Positions 34,522 to 43,063 of a stretch of DNA of 64,000 nucleotides are shown here, in pieces. This DNA is from CAYJAZ01 sp964371865. Its GTDB lineage: Bacteria > Desulfobacterota > Desulfovibrionia > Desulfovibrionales > Desulfovibrionaceae. The position numbers were made by a program, and so were the translations under genes. Within the stretch, counting starts at the first letter, position 1, and each line of letters begins with the position of its first letter. The notes below the pieces were generated by a model that saw only the letters and a program-made list of their open reading frames with translations, had not been told where the DNA came from and made no database searches. Where the stretch lies: NCBI GenBank assembly GCA_964371865.1, contig CAYJOR010000001.1:1-64000 (forward strand). Reading direction: 5' to 3'.

Positions 34522-34778
34522 TTTAAACTCCAAAATTATAATATATTTAAATTACTATGCTTTTAATATAGAATATTTTTTACGTTATAAAACTGTGATT
34601 TTATGTATGCTTTAGAGCATAAAAAGGTAACATATAAAATTATGCAATAAAAATATACATACAGATATATTTATAAGTAGAGCACATATTGTTCTTCCAT
34701 GCAAAATTTTAATCAAATTGATTAAACAATGTGAAAGAGCAAACTCTAAAAAACTATAAAGGTTCCTATTTTAGCACT

Positions 34779-35339
34779 TTATACGCAAAGCACACCTTGC
34801 AAAAGTCCGTCAGAGACATCATAAAGTGCATAACTGTAAAACTCTTCTTCATCTCGTTCACGAATTGTTCTTTTTAGTTCTTCATAAATATCAACAAGAG
34901 TGAGCACAGGTTGTGCTTCTGTACAACTTATAAGATAGTTATCTAGACTTTCTTTTGCTTTCCAAAGTTGCTTGTTTTGTCTATTTGTATAGTTATAAAA
35001 AAAAGTTTTATTAGCTAAAAAAAGGAGATTATCATTTAAAAAGTGATACTTATTCGAGGAAATGGATTCAATTAATTTTTTATGCTTTTCACTTCTGCGT
35101 GAATAAACAAAATTTTCAAATATAGCATAGTATTCACACGCTATATCCTTATTTTCCAACATTTCTTTAACATAAAACATACTTAGGCGTGGCAATCCAA
35201 ACTCTTTAAAAACTTCTTCTAAAACATAAAAGCAATCACGAACTTGCATCAGTCCATTTTTATATTCATTTGTTAAAAAACTATTATACTGAATTTCTTT
35301 ACTGTACACACCAAAAACACAACTTTCTATATTTAACAT
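34779..35339 (-). CDS. Unknown protein, 186 aa
   Basis: ATG 35339 has AAGGAGTAGAT upstream, and the longer frame to 35396 lacks this. The product begins MLNIESCVFGVYSKEIQ and has aromatic-rich helices ('RLSMFYVKEMLENKDIACEY', 'YIFENFVYSRR'-like, 'YSYALYDVSDGLLQGVLCV' at the C terminus). It is soluble, with no recognised family. It is on the same strand as the ATPase but 257 bp upstream, and lies between the ATPase and the second methylase/specificity-like gene, so it belongs to the same island. Confidence 0.6.
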   Translation of the reverse strand: MLNIESCVFGVYSKEIQYNSFLTNEYKNGLMQVRDCFYVLEEVFKEFGLPRLSMFYVKEMLENKDIACEYYAIFENFVYSRRSEKHKKLIESISSNKYHFLNDNLLFLANKTFFYNYTNRQNKQLWKAKESLDNYLISCTEAQPVLTLVDIYEELKRTIRERDEEEFYSYALYDVSDGLLQGVLCV

Positions 35340-35645
35340 ATCTACTCCTTGGTGACATTGTATTTTTCTTTTACACAAAGATTTTGCAAATGTCAACTAG
35401 TACGTAATTGTACTACATTTTTTTGAGTTTTTTTGTGGATGCTGAATGTCTAAATTATTTTCCGCACTTGTAAAATGATACTACTTATTCATCTACATAT
35501 AACAAAAAGTTCTCACTTATTTACTTACTTACATAGGAATTTTTTGTAAGTATAGTGGGTAATATTCTAAAGTAATTTATATAACAGATCAAAATCGGAT
35601 ATTCTACAGTAGAACACTAAGTGCACCTTTAAGATAAAAAAAGCA
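35340..35645. other. Intergenic region
   Basis: These 306 bp lie between the 186-aa gene and the second methylase/specificity-like gene, both on the minus strand. They hold no frame I would call. The sequence is AT-rich with several TACTT/AAGTA repeats. No clear terminator for the 585-aa gene is on the minus side. Confidence 0.35.
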
Positions 35646-37403
35646 TTATAAATTTATATTTTCAATCTTCTTGATTTTAATTAGTCTTTTGAGGGCAATC
35701 ATTTGGGATACAGACTGCTCTAAATCTTTATAATATTGTTTAACTTGAAGAGTTTTTTCTTCTGTCGGCAAATATAAAGGAATACTTTTTATTGAACCTA
35801 CATTGATTGAAAGAACAGATGTTCCGCTTAATCTACTCTGAATAAAAGCTTGAATTTCAGCTCTCTGTAGATAATGAAAAAGATATAGTGAATCAATTTC
35901 CTCTGTCTTTACTCTTAAGATAACAAAAGAATTACCAGGGACTGCGGGAATTGAATAAAGAGTTTCATCGGGTAAAATTTCTTGAGATTGTGTACCTACT
36001 TGCAAGATATCATTTTTTTTATTCAAATCAAAACTGATATACCCTACTGTTCCTAAAGTTACCTTACTTCCTTTGAAAGCAAAAACTATATCCCCTTCTT
36101 GCAAAATATACTTTTGAAGACGTGGAGAATCTAAGTTCGTACGTACAAATTCTGTATCATCTGAAAGATAAAAACCTGTGAGTGGGTCTAAATCTTTTAG
36201 GCTCACTTCTCTAAAAAGGTTCACTCCAAATTCGCTTATGTTTTTTGAAGAGATTACTTCATCTTTGACGCTTGTTCGATCTTCTTGATAGCGCAGAACT
36301 TCTACATAATCGCCCAGAGTTTTGACTTCCCCTTTATCACTCGAAGAAGCGGCGTTCTGTAAAATATAATAAGACGGTGTAATTCTTATAATTTTATCTT
36401 TATATAGTGTTTCAAGAGGAAGCGTGCATTGCGTTTTTTTGCTGTATTTTTCATCATAAGATTTTTGTAAAATACCCTTTTTTGCCCAGTCGAACTTAGC
36501 CCCATGGATTACAGTGCTATAAACTTCATTAAAGTATTTTTCTTTGTCGGACTTTTTAGTTTCCTCCAATATTAGGTCTTCACTTTCTAAATCTGTCATT
36601 ATTTCCAGCGAATATAAGTTAGTGAGTGTACCTAAATCAAGCATATCAATACTTGTATTTTCTTTGTCAGAAAGTAAAACTATAGCAGGATAATCTTTAC
36701 TTCCCTCACGACTTGGTAAAGGAAGTTGAATAACTCTTTCAATTTGCTTGAGTCTTACTAAATCCTCACGTAATCTTTTGTATTCTTTATTACTTAAGAA
36801 ATTCCAAGAGGTATAAAGAAAAACATGTGGATTCTCTTCATAACAGGAGTTTTTCTTCAGAAAAGGCATGAGTTTTTCTACTGTAGAAAATTGAATAAGA
36901 CTGATCACTTCTTTACTTGCTTCTTTTTTCTCTGAGTAAAGAAAGAATTCAGCATATTTATCATTGTGCAGATTGTGAATACTCTTTCTTATTTCATCTG
37001 TATAGAGAGTTCTCTTTATTTTTTCGGATAAAAGAAGGAGAATCGGCAACAGTTCTAAATTCTCAAGAGAAAAGGAAGAAATTTTGTATTTTTCAGCATG
37101 AGCATTCAATGTATGACAAAGCAAAAGACAAAGTGAAGGGGCAGGAAAAAAATTTTTATAGCGTACTCTCAATGTCATGCAAATATAGAAAAGTCGTTCA
37201 GAAAGTGATAGTGAAGTTTCTTCAAGTTTCAAAGAGTTAGCGACTATTAGATCATACTCTTTATGTTTTTTATCATACATCTTGTCGAAAAGAAAAATAG
37301 CATCAAAAACTGAGGCAGAAGTTGGAATATTATCTAAAATTTCTTTTGTTGTAGCTCTAAAAGCTTTCAGACTCTCTTTAGTAAATATTTCAGTATAGTG
37401 CAT
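35646..37403 (-). CDS. Degenerate methylase-like plus type I specificity-like (HsdS TRD) protein, 585 aa
   Basis: A paralogue of the 578-aa protein at 29659. The N-terminal about 330 residues contain the methylase-like 'VFLYTSWNFLSNKEYKRLRE' and 'LKQIERVIQLPLPSREGSKD' with 'YPAIVLLSDKEN' but no NPPY/F or SAM motif. The C-terminal 230 residues are TRD-like: 'LGDYVEVLRYQEDR', 'YILQEGDIVFAFKGSKVTLG', 'VPGNSFVILRV', 'SLYLFHYLQRAEIQAFIQ', 'LSGTSVLSINVGSIKSIPLY'. Architecture and order are the same as the paralogue, but the two have diverged strongly in the N-terminal helical part. The two genes point towards each other. Confidence 0.75.
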   Translation of the reverse strand: MHYTEIFTKESLKAFRATTKEILDNIPTSASVFDAIFLFDKMYDKKHKEYDLIVANSLKLEETSLSLSERLFYICMTLRVRYKNFFPAPSLCLLLCHTLNAHAEKYKISSFSLENLELLPILLLLSEKIKRTLYTDEIRKSIHNLHNDKYAEFFLYSEKKEASKEVISLIQFSTVEKLMPFLKKNSCYEENPHVFLYTSWNFLSNKEYKRLREDLVRLKQIERVIQLPLPSREGSKDYPAIVLLSDKENTSIDMLDLGTLTNLYSLEIMTDLESEDLILEETKKSDKEKYFNEVYSTVIHGAKFDWAKKGILQKSYDEKYSKKTQCTLPLETLYKDKIIRITPSYYILQNAASSSDKGEVKTLGDYVEVLRYQEDRTSVKDEVISSKNISEFGVNLFREVSLKDLDPLTGFYLSDDTEFVRTNLDSPRLQKYILQEGDIVFAFKGSKVTLGTVGYISFDLNKKNDILQVGTQSQEILPDETLYSIPAVPGNSFVILRVKTEEIDSLYLFHYLQRAEIQAFIQSRLSGTSVLSINVGSIKSIPLYLPTEEKTLQVKQYYKDLEQSVSQMIALKRLIKIKKIENINL

Positions 37404-37686
37404 TAATACTCCATGTTGTTTTTTCTGACCACTTTGTCAAACTTTCATGATTGATAATAAACTTCCAAAGCTCAATATGTCAATTTTTTTCTCTTCAAAG
37501 AAAGAGCTTTCTCCCCTGACAGTTTTTTCAATCACTTTTTTTCTTCAACACATTAAAAAGGCTAGTGACTACCTATTGACTTACTAAAAGCATTATGATA
37601 GAAAGAAAAACACTTACACAAAATTTACATCGCTAACTTATCAAAAAAGGGATAAGTGTCAGTAAACATAAGAAAAGGAAAGTAAA

Positions 37687-38517
37687 ATGAAAGTTTCAAT
37701 TTGTGGCGACATACACGGTGAATTCAGTTCACTAACAGCTCTCGCCAATAAAGAACAACCCGACATCATAATCCAATGCGGTGATTTTGGATATTGGGAT
37801 AAAGAGCAGACCGCAAAGCTTAAAGAGTATACAGGAAAAGCAAAAATTTACTTTTGCCGTGGGAATCATGAGAATCATACTCTTCTTGATGAACTCTATT
37901 CTCCCGAAACAGGTAAAGCAGATGGAATATATCAACTTCAAGAAAATGAAAATATATTCTTATGTAATTCAGGAAGCTTGCTGCCTATTGAAGGATTTAA
38001 TTTTCTCTTTATCGGCGGTGCATACAGTGTGGATAAACACAGAAGAATTGAAGGTGAGTCTTGGTTTGAGCAGGAAGAATTGTCTGATGAATGTAAAAAA
38101 ACTATTTTATCAAATAATTATCGACAAATAGATGTTATCATAGCTCATACTGCCCCTAAAGATGGAGCAACAAACCTTGCGCATAAGGCTATTTCAAATC
38201 ATGGACGAGGTTTTAGAGTCCACGGTCATTTTATGGGAAAAGTTAAAAATTGCTCTATGACAGATTTTCTGCAAGAATGTATTGATAAGTTCCAACCAAA
38301 ATACTTTGTTCATGGGCACTATCATACCATGATGAAACAAAAACTTGCTAATGATGTGATACTTCAATCTTTAGGTCTTTCTGAATATGAAGGCTGTGCT
38401 TTTCGCTCTTTTTATGTTAATTATCAATTATCAAAAAATGGCATCAAAGAACTCGATTATGCCCCCCTTACAGAAGAGGAAGATAAGCTTTTAAATATGC
38501 TTAGTAAATTCTTTTAA
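37687..38517 (+). CDS. Calcineurin-like metallophosphoesterase, 276 aa
   Basis: All five metallophosphoesterase motifs are present in order: 'ICGDIHGEF', 'IQCGDFGYW', 'YFCRGNHENH', 'IIAHTAPKDGA' and 'FVHGHYHTM'. Substrate is not readable; relatives hydrolyse nucleotides, cyclic nucleotides or phosphoproteins. It starts with GAAAAGGAAAGTAAA before the ATG. It is followed after 26 bp by the NADAR-family gene, with which it probably forms an operon at the right edge of the accessory island. Confidence 0.88.
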   Translation: MKVSICGDIHGEFSSLTALANKEQPDIIIQCGDFGYWDKEQTAKLKEYTGKAKIYFCRGNHENHTLLDELYSPETGKADGIYQLQENENIFLCNSGSLLPIEGFNFLFIGGAYSVDKHRRIEGESWFEQEELSDECKKTILSNNYRQIDVIIAHTAPKDGATNLAHKAISNHGRGFRVHGHFMGKVKNCSMTDFLQECIDKFQPKYFVHGHYHTMMKQKLANDVILQSLGLSEYEGCAFRSFYVNYQLSKNGIKELDYAPLTEEEDKLLNMLSKFF

Positions 38518-38543
38518 TCAATGAAAAAACAAAAGGTGATACT

Positions 38544-39110
38544 ATGACAAACGCAATGCAAAATATAATCAACAAATTCAATAATAAGAAACAGCTCGAC
38601 TTTGTTTTCTTTTGGAAACCGCAAAAAATGAATACTCCCCTCACAAGTGCTTGCTTGTGCCAGTGGCATTCATGTTCATTTCATGTTGATAATGTTACAT
38701 ACTCCAATTGCGAACAATTTATGATGGCACAAAAAGCTCTACTATTTGAAGACATTGAAGTATACAATAAAGTTCTAAAAACAAGTAAGCCAAAAGACTG
38801 TAAAGAGCTTGGCAGACAGGTGAAGAATTTCAACTCAAGCACTTGGGATAAAGAAAAATACTCAATCGTTGTTCGTGGAAATATGGCTAAATTCTCTCAA
38901 AATGAAGACTTGAAGACTTTTCTTTTGTCGACAGAAGATAAAATCCTTGTTGAATCAAGCCCGTATGATAGAGTCTGGGGTGTTGGTTTAAAGGAAGACA
39001 ACAAAGACATCAAAAATCCTTATAACTGGAGAGGGCAAAACCTACTGGGCTTTGCCCTTATGGAGGTAAGGGATAATTTGAAGATAAATAATACTAGGGT
39101 GTGTTTCTAA
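38544..39110 (+). CDS. NADAR-family (YbiA-like) protein, C terminus rewritten by an IS end, 188 aa
   Basis: It matches the NADAR/YbiA family: 'LCQWHSCSFHVDNVTYSNCE', 'NCEQFMMAQKALLFEDIEV', 'SKPKDCKELGRQVKNFN', 'WDKEKYSIVVRGNMAKFSQN', 'SPYDRVWGVGL', 'WRGQNLLGFALMEVRD'. NADAR proteins are known or proposed N-glycosidases acting on riboflavin precursors or removing ADP-ribose. The final residues 'RVCF' and the stop are encoded by the IS5-family end beginning at 39097. The conserved family core is complete, so the protein is probably still functional. Confidence 0.85.
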   Translation: MTNAMQNIINKFNNKKQLDFVFFWKPQKMNTPLTSACLCQWHSCSFHVDNVTYSNCEQFMMAQKALLFEDIEVYNKVLKTSKPKDCKELGRQVKNFNSSTWDKEKYSIVVRGNMAKFSQNEDLKTFLLSTEDKILVESSPYDRVWGVGLKEDNKDIKNPYNWRGQNLLGFALMEVRDNLKINNTRVCF

Positions 39111-39573
39111 TTTATTTCATCCAAATCAAATTTCCACCAATGAGCACAAAAGCTTTGTAGATAATTTGTAATTTATCGTATATTGTAGCAATTATTTGAA
39201 ATTTTTTTATTTTTTAAAAGAAAGACTCTATAGTTTGCCTTTCTTTATAAAGATGTTTGTCGTAATTCAAAGAATTTTTTAGATTTGACTTTGGTGAAAT
39301 AACCGCAATCATATTTTTCTCTTGAAAAGTAGACAAAATCTTATTTGAACCATAGATTTTATCCGCCAATAAAACTTGCGATGTGCACGCTTCAACAAAC
39401 TCTAAAACGAGCTTTGAGTCGTGCACATTTCCTGCTGGAAGCAATATTTTTAGAGTTTTACCAAGAAAGTCTACGATTGAATGGATTTTTATTGTTATTC
39501 CAGCTCTACTCCTAGCTATGCTTTCTTTTTTTTGACTACCAACAGGCGCTGAAGCATGTTTGTGAAGATTCAG
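39097..39573 (-). mobile_element. IS5-family (IS427-like) insertion sequence remnant
   Basis: The right end begins GGGTGTGTTTCTAATTT at 39097, next to CTA. A DDE transposase reading frame of 154 codons runs on the minus strand from 39573. The element stops abruptly at 39573 inside a GT2 gene, so the 5' part of the transposase and the left end are lost. This IS is the junction between the accessory island and the CDP-sugar gene cluster. Confidence 0.85.
39112..39573 (-). pseudogene. IS5-family transposase, 5'-truncated and with an in-frame stop
   Basis: The frame starts mid-gene with 'LNLHKHASAPVGSQKKESIA', 'RSRAGITIKIHSIVDFLG' and 'LLPAGNVHDSKLVLEFVEA', 'LADKIYGSNKIL' (a DDE Asp) and 'KERQTIESFF'. 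A TAA at 39216-39214 then interrupts it. The same frame resumes with 'KIKKFQIIATIYDKLQIIYK' and 'AFVLIGGNLIWMK' before the true stop at 39112, exactly the IS5 C-terminal pattern. It is therefore broken both by 5' loss and by a nonsense codon. Confidence 0.85.
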
Positions 39574-39878
39574 TATATAGCATTAGGTACAAGAATATCA
39601 TCAGCACAGAACATCTTTACATACTCGCCCTTTGCATGAATAAAAAATTCCTGAAAAATTATAGACCCACCTGCTCCCATATTTTTTTCTAAATCTATAT
39701 GCCGAATCCTAGCATCAGAATAAGAATGAGCAATTTCTCTGCTTCTATCTGTACAGGTATGATTTATTAGAATTAACTCTAAATTATCATAGCTTTGCGC
39801 TAAGACAGAGTCAATAGATTGATTTAAAAATTTCTCATCATTATAGTAAGGAATCATAACAGAAACTAGCGGATACAT
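39570..39878 (-). pseudogene. GT2 glycosyltransferase fragment cut by the IS remnant
   Basis: The 102 residues begin MYPLVSVMIPYYNDEKFLNQ and contain the GT2 nucleotide-binding and acceptor start ('ELILINHTCTDRSREIAHSY', 'GEYVKMFCADDILVPNAIY', with the metal-binding ADD). A complete GT2 needs about 250-300 residues. The stop TGA at 39572-39570 straddles the IS junction, so the C-terminal part was lost through the IS-linked rearrangement. It was the last gene of the CDP-sugar operon, 10 bp from rfbG. Confidence 0.85.
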
Positions 39879-39888
39879 ATAACTATCC

Positions 39889-40971
39889 CTACCACTTTGA
39901 CAAATAATATTTTATCTGTTCTTCAGTCACATCAAAAGCTTTTGCCTTATCTTTTTCGACTGCATCAAACCACTTTGCTGTAAGTTCAACAGCTTCAGGC
40001 ACCTGTAGTTTTGCCGCCCAACCTAATTCTATATTTGCAAGACTTGGATCAAGTTGCAACAAAGTTGCTTCAGGTTTATAATCTGGACGAGGGCGAACTG
40101 TATATCTATCAAGAGGTAAATCTATGCTTTTTAAATATATTTCTGTAATAGTTTGCACAGTATAGGAGTTTCCGTCTTTAAATGGAGCAAAATTATAAGC
40201 CTTTGAATATTCTTGAGGATTTTCATAGTTTTTTTTTGTAAGGATAAGATAGCCATACAGTGCATCTAAAACATGTTGCCATGGTCGAATTGACAAAGGA
40301 TTTCTCAAAATTATTTGCTCATTTTTACTTATAGATTCGGCTATATCTGGCATAATTCTGAAGGCAGCGTAATCGCCGCCGCCAATAACATTTCCTGCTC
40401 TTACAGAAGCACATGCAATTCCAAGATCTTCAAAGTATGATTTTCTATAGGAATTAATTGCAAGTTCTGCCATTGCTTTTGATGCTGAATAAGGATCTTT
40501 ACCACCTAGTTCATCATCTTCACGATATGCCCAGTGCCATTCTTTATTTTCATAGCATTTATCAGTTGTTATACATACAAGAGCTTTACAACTTGAAATA
40601 TTGCGCACACACTCCAAAATATTAACTGTGCCTTGAGCATTTGATAAAAAGGTATTTACAGGTTCTTGATAGGAAGTTAAAACAATAGCTTGTGCAGCAA
40701 GATGAAGAACAATTTCAGGATTAAAATCACTCATTACTTTTTGAAGATTATTCAAATCGCAGATATCGCCGATATGATTTTCTATACAATTTTCAAGATT
40801 CGCATCTAAAAATAAATTTCCACGTACATTTTCAGGTTCTAAACTATACCCACAAACGATTGCACCAAGCTGTTTAAGCATGAGTGCAAGCCAAGCTCCT
40901 TTAAAGCCTGTATGCCCTGTAAGAAAAACTTTTTTCCCTGTAAAAAACTTTTTTAATTCCAACATTTCCAT
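39889..40971 (-). CDS. rfbG: CDP-glucose 4,6-dehydratase
   Basis: Converts CDP-glucose to CDP-4-keto-6-deoxyglucose. It has the NAD motif 'KVFLTGHTGFKGAWLALML' and 'EIVLHLAAQAIVLTSYQEPV'. It also has 'ALVCITTDKCYENKEWHWAY', 'DPYSASKAMAELAINSYRKS' (YxxxK) and 'NVIGGGDYAAFRIMPDI'. The start ATG 40971, preceded by GGAAGAG, overlaps the end of rfbF by 19 bp, so the genes are coupled. The 360-aa length is normal. It is followed by rfbH-type chemistry to 3,6-dideoxyhexoses. Confidence 0.95.
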   Translation of the reverse strand: MEMLELKKFFTGKKVFLTGHTGFKGAWLALMLKQLGAIVCGYSLEPENVRGNLFLDANLENCIENHIGDICDLNNLQKVMSDFNPEIVLHLAAQAIVLTSYQEPVNTFLSNAQGTVNILECVRNISSCKALVCITTDKCYENKEWHWAYREDDELGGKDPYSASKAMAELAINSYRKSYFEDLGIACASVRAGNVIGGGDYAAFRIMPDIAESISKNEQIILRNPLSIRPWQHVLDALYGYLILTKKNYENPQEYSKAYNFAPFKDGNSYTVQTITEIYLKSIDLPLDRYTVRPRPDYKPEATLLQLDPSLANIELGWAAKLQVPEAVELTAKWFDAVEKDKAKAFDVTEEQIKYYLSKW

Positions 40972-41744
40972 GGTGCTCTTCCTTCGTCCCAAAGTTTATT
41001 GAGGAGTTGTTTTTCACGTAAGGTATCCATACACTGCCAAAAACCTTTGTGTTTATATGCCATAACTTCAGATTGTTGTGCAAGTTTATTCATAGGTTCT
41101 TGTTCCCACATATAACCATATGGATTTTTTTCATCTGATTCCGGAATAGCATCAAAAACGCTAGGGTTGCACACAAAGAAGCCGCCATTTACCCATGTAT
41201 TAGGGTCTTGAATTTTTTCTTTGAAGTTCATAACCTTATCGCCTTCTAAGTCAAGCACGCCAAAACGTTCTGTAGGTTGAATAGCTGTAAGGGTGAGAGA
41301 TTTTCCGTGATTTTTATGGAAATCAATAGTTGCTTGAATATCAACATCTGCTACTCCGTCACCATATGTAAGAAGAAAGTGGTCTTCATTTTCAAGGTAA
41401 GGTTTAAGGAGCTTCAAGCGTGTACCTGTACTTGTATGCAAGCCGGTATCAACTAAGGTTACTTTCCAATCTTCAGCAAGATTGTTCGATAAAGAGATTT
41501 CATTCTTACAGCAATCAATTGTTAAGTCTTTAGAATATAAAGCATAATCTACAAAGAATTTTTTCACTAACTGTGCCTTATAGCCACAAGTAATGATAAA
41601 TTCGTTATGCCCGAACGAGAGATAGCGTTTCATTATATGCCATAAAATAGGCATTTCACCAATTTCAATAAGAGGTTTTGGAAGTGATATGCTTTCTTCA
41701 CCAATTCTTGTGCCAAAACCACCTGCAAAAATCACTACTTTCAT
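40953..41744 (-). CDS. rfbF: Glucose-1-phosphate cytidylyltransferase
   Basis: Makes CDP-glucose. 'KVVIFAGGFGTRIGEESISL' followed by 'PKPLIEIGEMPILWHIMKRY' is the RfbF signature. 'LLTYGDGVADVDIQATIDFH', 'TLTAIQPTERFGVLDLEGD' and 'WVNGGFFVCNPSVFDAI' complete the family pattern. The 263 aa length is typical. Its last codons overlap rfbG and it lies 11 bp after rfbH. Confidence 0.96.
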   Translation of the reverse strand: MKVVIFAGGFGTRIGEESISLPKPLIEIGEMPILWHIMKRYLSFGHNEFIITCGYKAQLVKKFFVDYALYSKDLTIDCCKNEISLSNNLAEDWKVTLVDTGLHTSTGTRLKLLKPYLENEDHFLLTYGDGVADVDIQATIDFHKNHGKSLTLTAIQPTERFGVLDLEGDKVMNFKEKIQDPNTWVNGGFFVCNPSVFDAIPESDEKNPYGYMWEQEPMNKLAQQSEVMAYKHKGFWQCMDTLREKQLLNKLWDEGRAPWKCWN

Positions 41745-41755
41745 ATTGATATCCT

Positions 41756-43063
41756 TTAAAAAATCTCATTAACCATATTCACAAAAGTCTGCACCATATA
41801 TGCTCTTTCTTCCTCTTGAATGCGTGGAAAAACACCTATCCAGAAGCTATTATTCATTATGTAATCAGTATTTGTTAGCTCTTCAGAAGTACGATATTCA
41901 ACATTTTCAAACGCTGGTTGACGTGTCATATTTCCTGCAAATAAAAGCCTTGTTCCTATTTTTTTAGCTTCAAGATATTCTTGCACTTCTCGACGAGTTG
42001 GCTTTATATTTTCTCTTAGACTCAGTAAAAAGCCAAACCAAGATGGTTTACTATCTTTAGTTGCTTCCGGAAGAATAAAATATTTATCTAAACCTTTTTC
42101 AATAAAGGCTTGCTTGAGCAATTCAAAATTTTCTTGTCTTTTATCAATAAAGTCAGGTAGTTTTTTTAATTGCGCAACACCAATAGCTGCTTGCATATCG
42201 GTAAGACGCATATTATAACCTTGATGCGAATATACATATTTATGATCATAGCCAAAAGGCAAACTTCCAAACTGCTGTTCAAAGCGATGTTTACAGATAT
42301 TGTCATTCCCTGGAGGACAAATACAATCACGCCCCCAATCACGCAGAGATTCAACAGCCTTCATTAAAGCTCTATCAGAGCCTAAAACTGCTCCGCCTTC
42401 GCCTGTTGTAATATGATGTGCCGGATAAAATGACAGCGTCGCTAAGTGACCAAAAGTTCCGCATTTTTGCCCATGAAGCTCTGACCCCGCAGCATCGCAA
42501 CAATCTTCAATAAGAAATAAAGAGTGTTCATCAGCAAATTCTCTAAATACTTTAGCATCAAATGGATTTCCAAGTGTATGCGCAAGCATAATCGCTTTTG
42601 TTTTAGGCGTAAGCGCTTTTTTTATTTGCTCTAAGCCTGCATTATAATTTGGAATTTCAACATCAATAAAAACAGGTATGAGCCCATACTGCACAATTGG
42701 TGAAACAGTTGTTGGAAAACCTGCCGCAACAGTAATAACCTCATCACCGGCTTTCAATGCTCTTTCTTTTAGCAGTGGACTTGTAAGAGCTGCAAAAGCT
42801 AAAAGGTTAGCCGCAGAGCCTGAAACAGTAGTTAACGCTTTTTTTACATTAAAGAAATTCGCCAATTCTTTTTCAAAGATATCACAATATCGCCCTGCGG
42901 TAAGCCACATATCGAGTGAGGCATCTACTAAGTTGAGAAGTTCCTCTTCTTCAACAAGTTTACCAGCCGCTGGAATATACGTTTTACCTTCTTCAAAAAT
43001 ATATTTATTCTGTGAATTATGGTAGTCTTTAACTACTTTTAGCACATCTTCTCTTGTTGTCAT
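41756..43063 (-). CDS. rfbH: CDP-4-keto-6-deoxyglucose 3-dehydrase (E1-type, RfbH)
   Basis: PLP/[2Fe-2S] enzyme that removes the C-3 hydroxyl. It aligns with RfbH: 'KTYIPAAGKLVEEEELLNLV', 'SLDMWLTAGRYCDIFEKEL', 'KALTTVSGSAANLLAFAALT', 'LNGNPFDAKVFREF'-like and 'LIEDCCDAAGSELHGQKCGT'. At the PLP lysine site it reads 'SFYPAHHITTGEGGAVL', the histidine-for-lysine replacement typical of E1, followed by the Cys cluster 'DWGRDCICPPGNDNICKHRF'. Length is 435 aa. Its electron-transfer partner (E3, ascD/ddhD-like) is not in this window. Confidence 0.96.
   Translation of the reverse strand: MTTREDVLKVVKDYHNSQNKYIFEEGKTYIPAAGKLVEEEELLNLVDASLDMWLTAGRYCDIFEKELANFFNVKKALTTVSGSAANLLAFAALTSPLLKERALKAGDEVITVAAGFPTTVSPIVQYGLIPVFIDVEIPNYNAGLEQIKKALTPKTKAIMLAHTLGNPFDAKVFREFADEHSLFLIEDCCDAAGSELHGQKCGTFGHLATLSFYPAHHITTGEGGAVLGSDRALMKAVESLRDWGRDCICPPGNDNICKHRFEQQFGSLPFGYDHKYVYSHQGYNMRLTDMQAAIGVAQLKKLPDFIDKRQENFELLKQAFIEKGLDKYFILPEATKDSKPSWFGFLLSLRENIKPTRREVQEYLEAKKIGTRLLFAGNMTRQPAFENVEYRTSEELTNTDYIMNNSFWIGVFPRIQEEERAYMVQTFVNMVNEIF

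Noticed and set aside
42166..42367. Short frames opposite or inside rfbH
   Set aside because: They are shadows of the rfbH coding sequence with no start signals.
42678..43025. Open frame on the plus strand opposite rfbH
   Set aside because: It lies wholly antisense to a strongly supported gene, with no ribosome-binding site or recognisable product.
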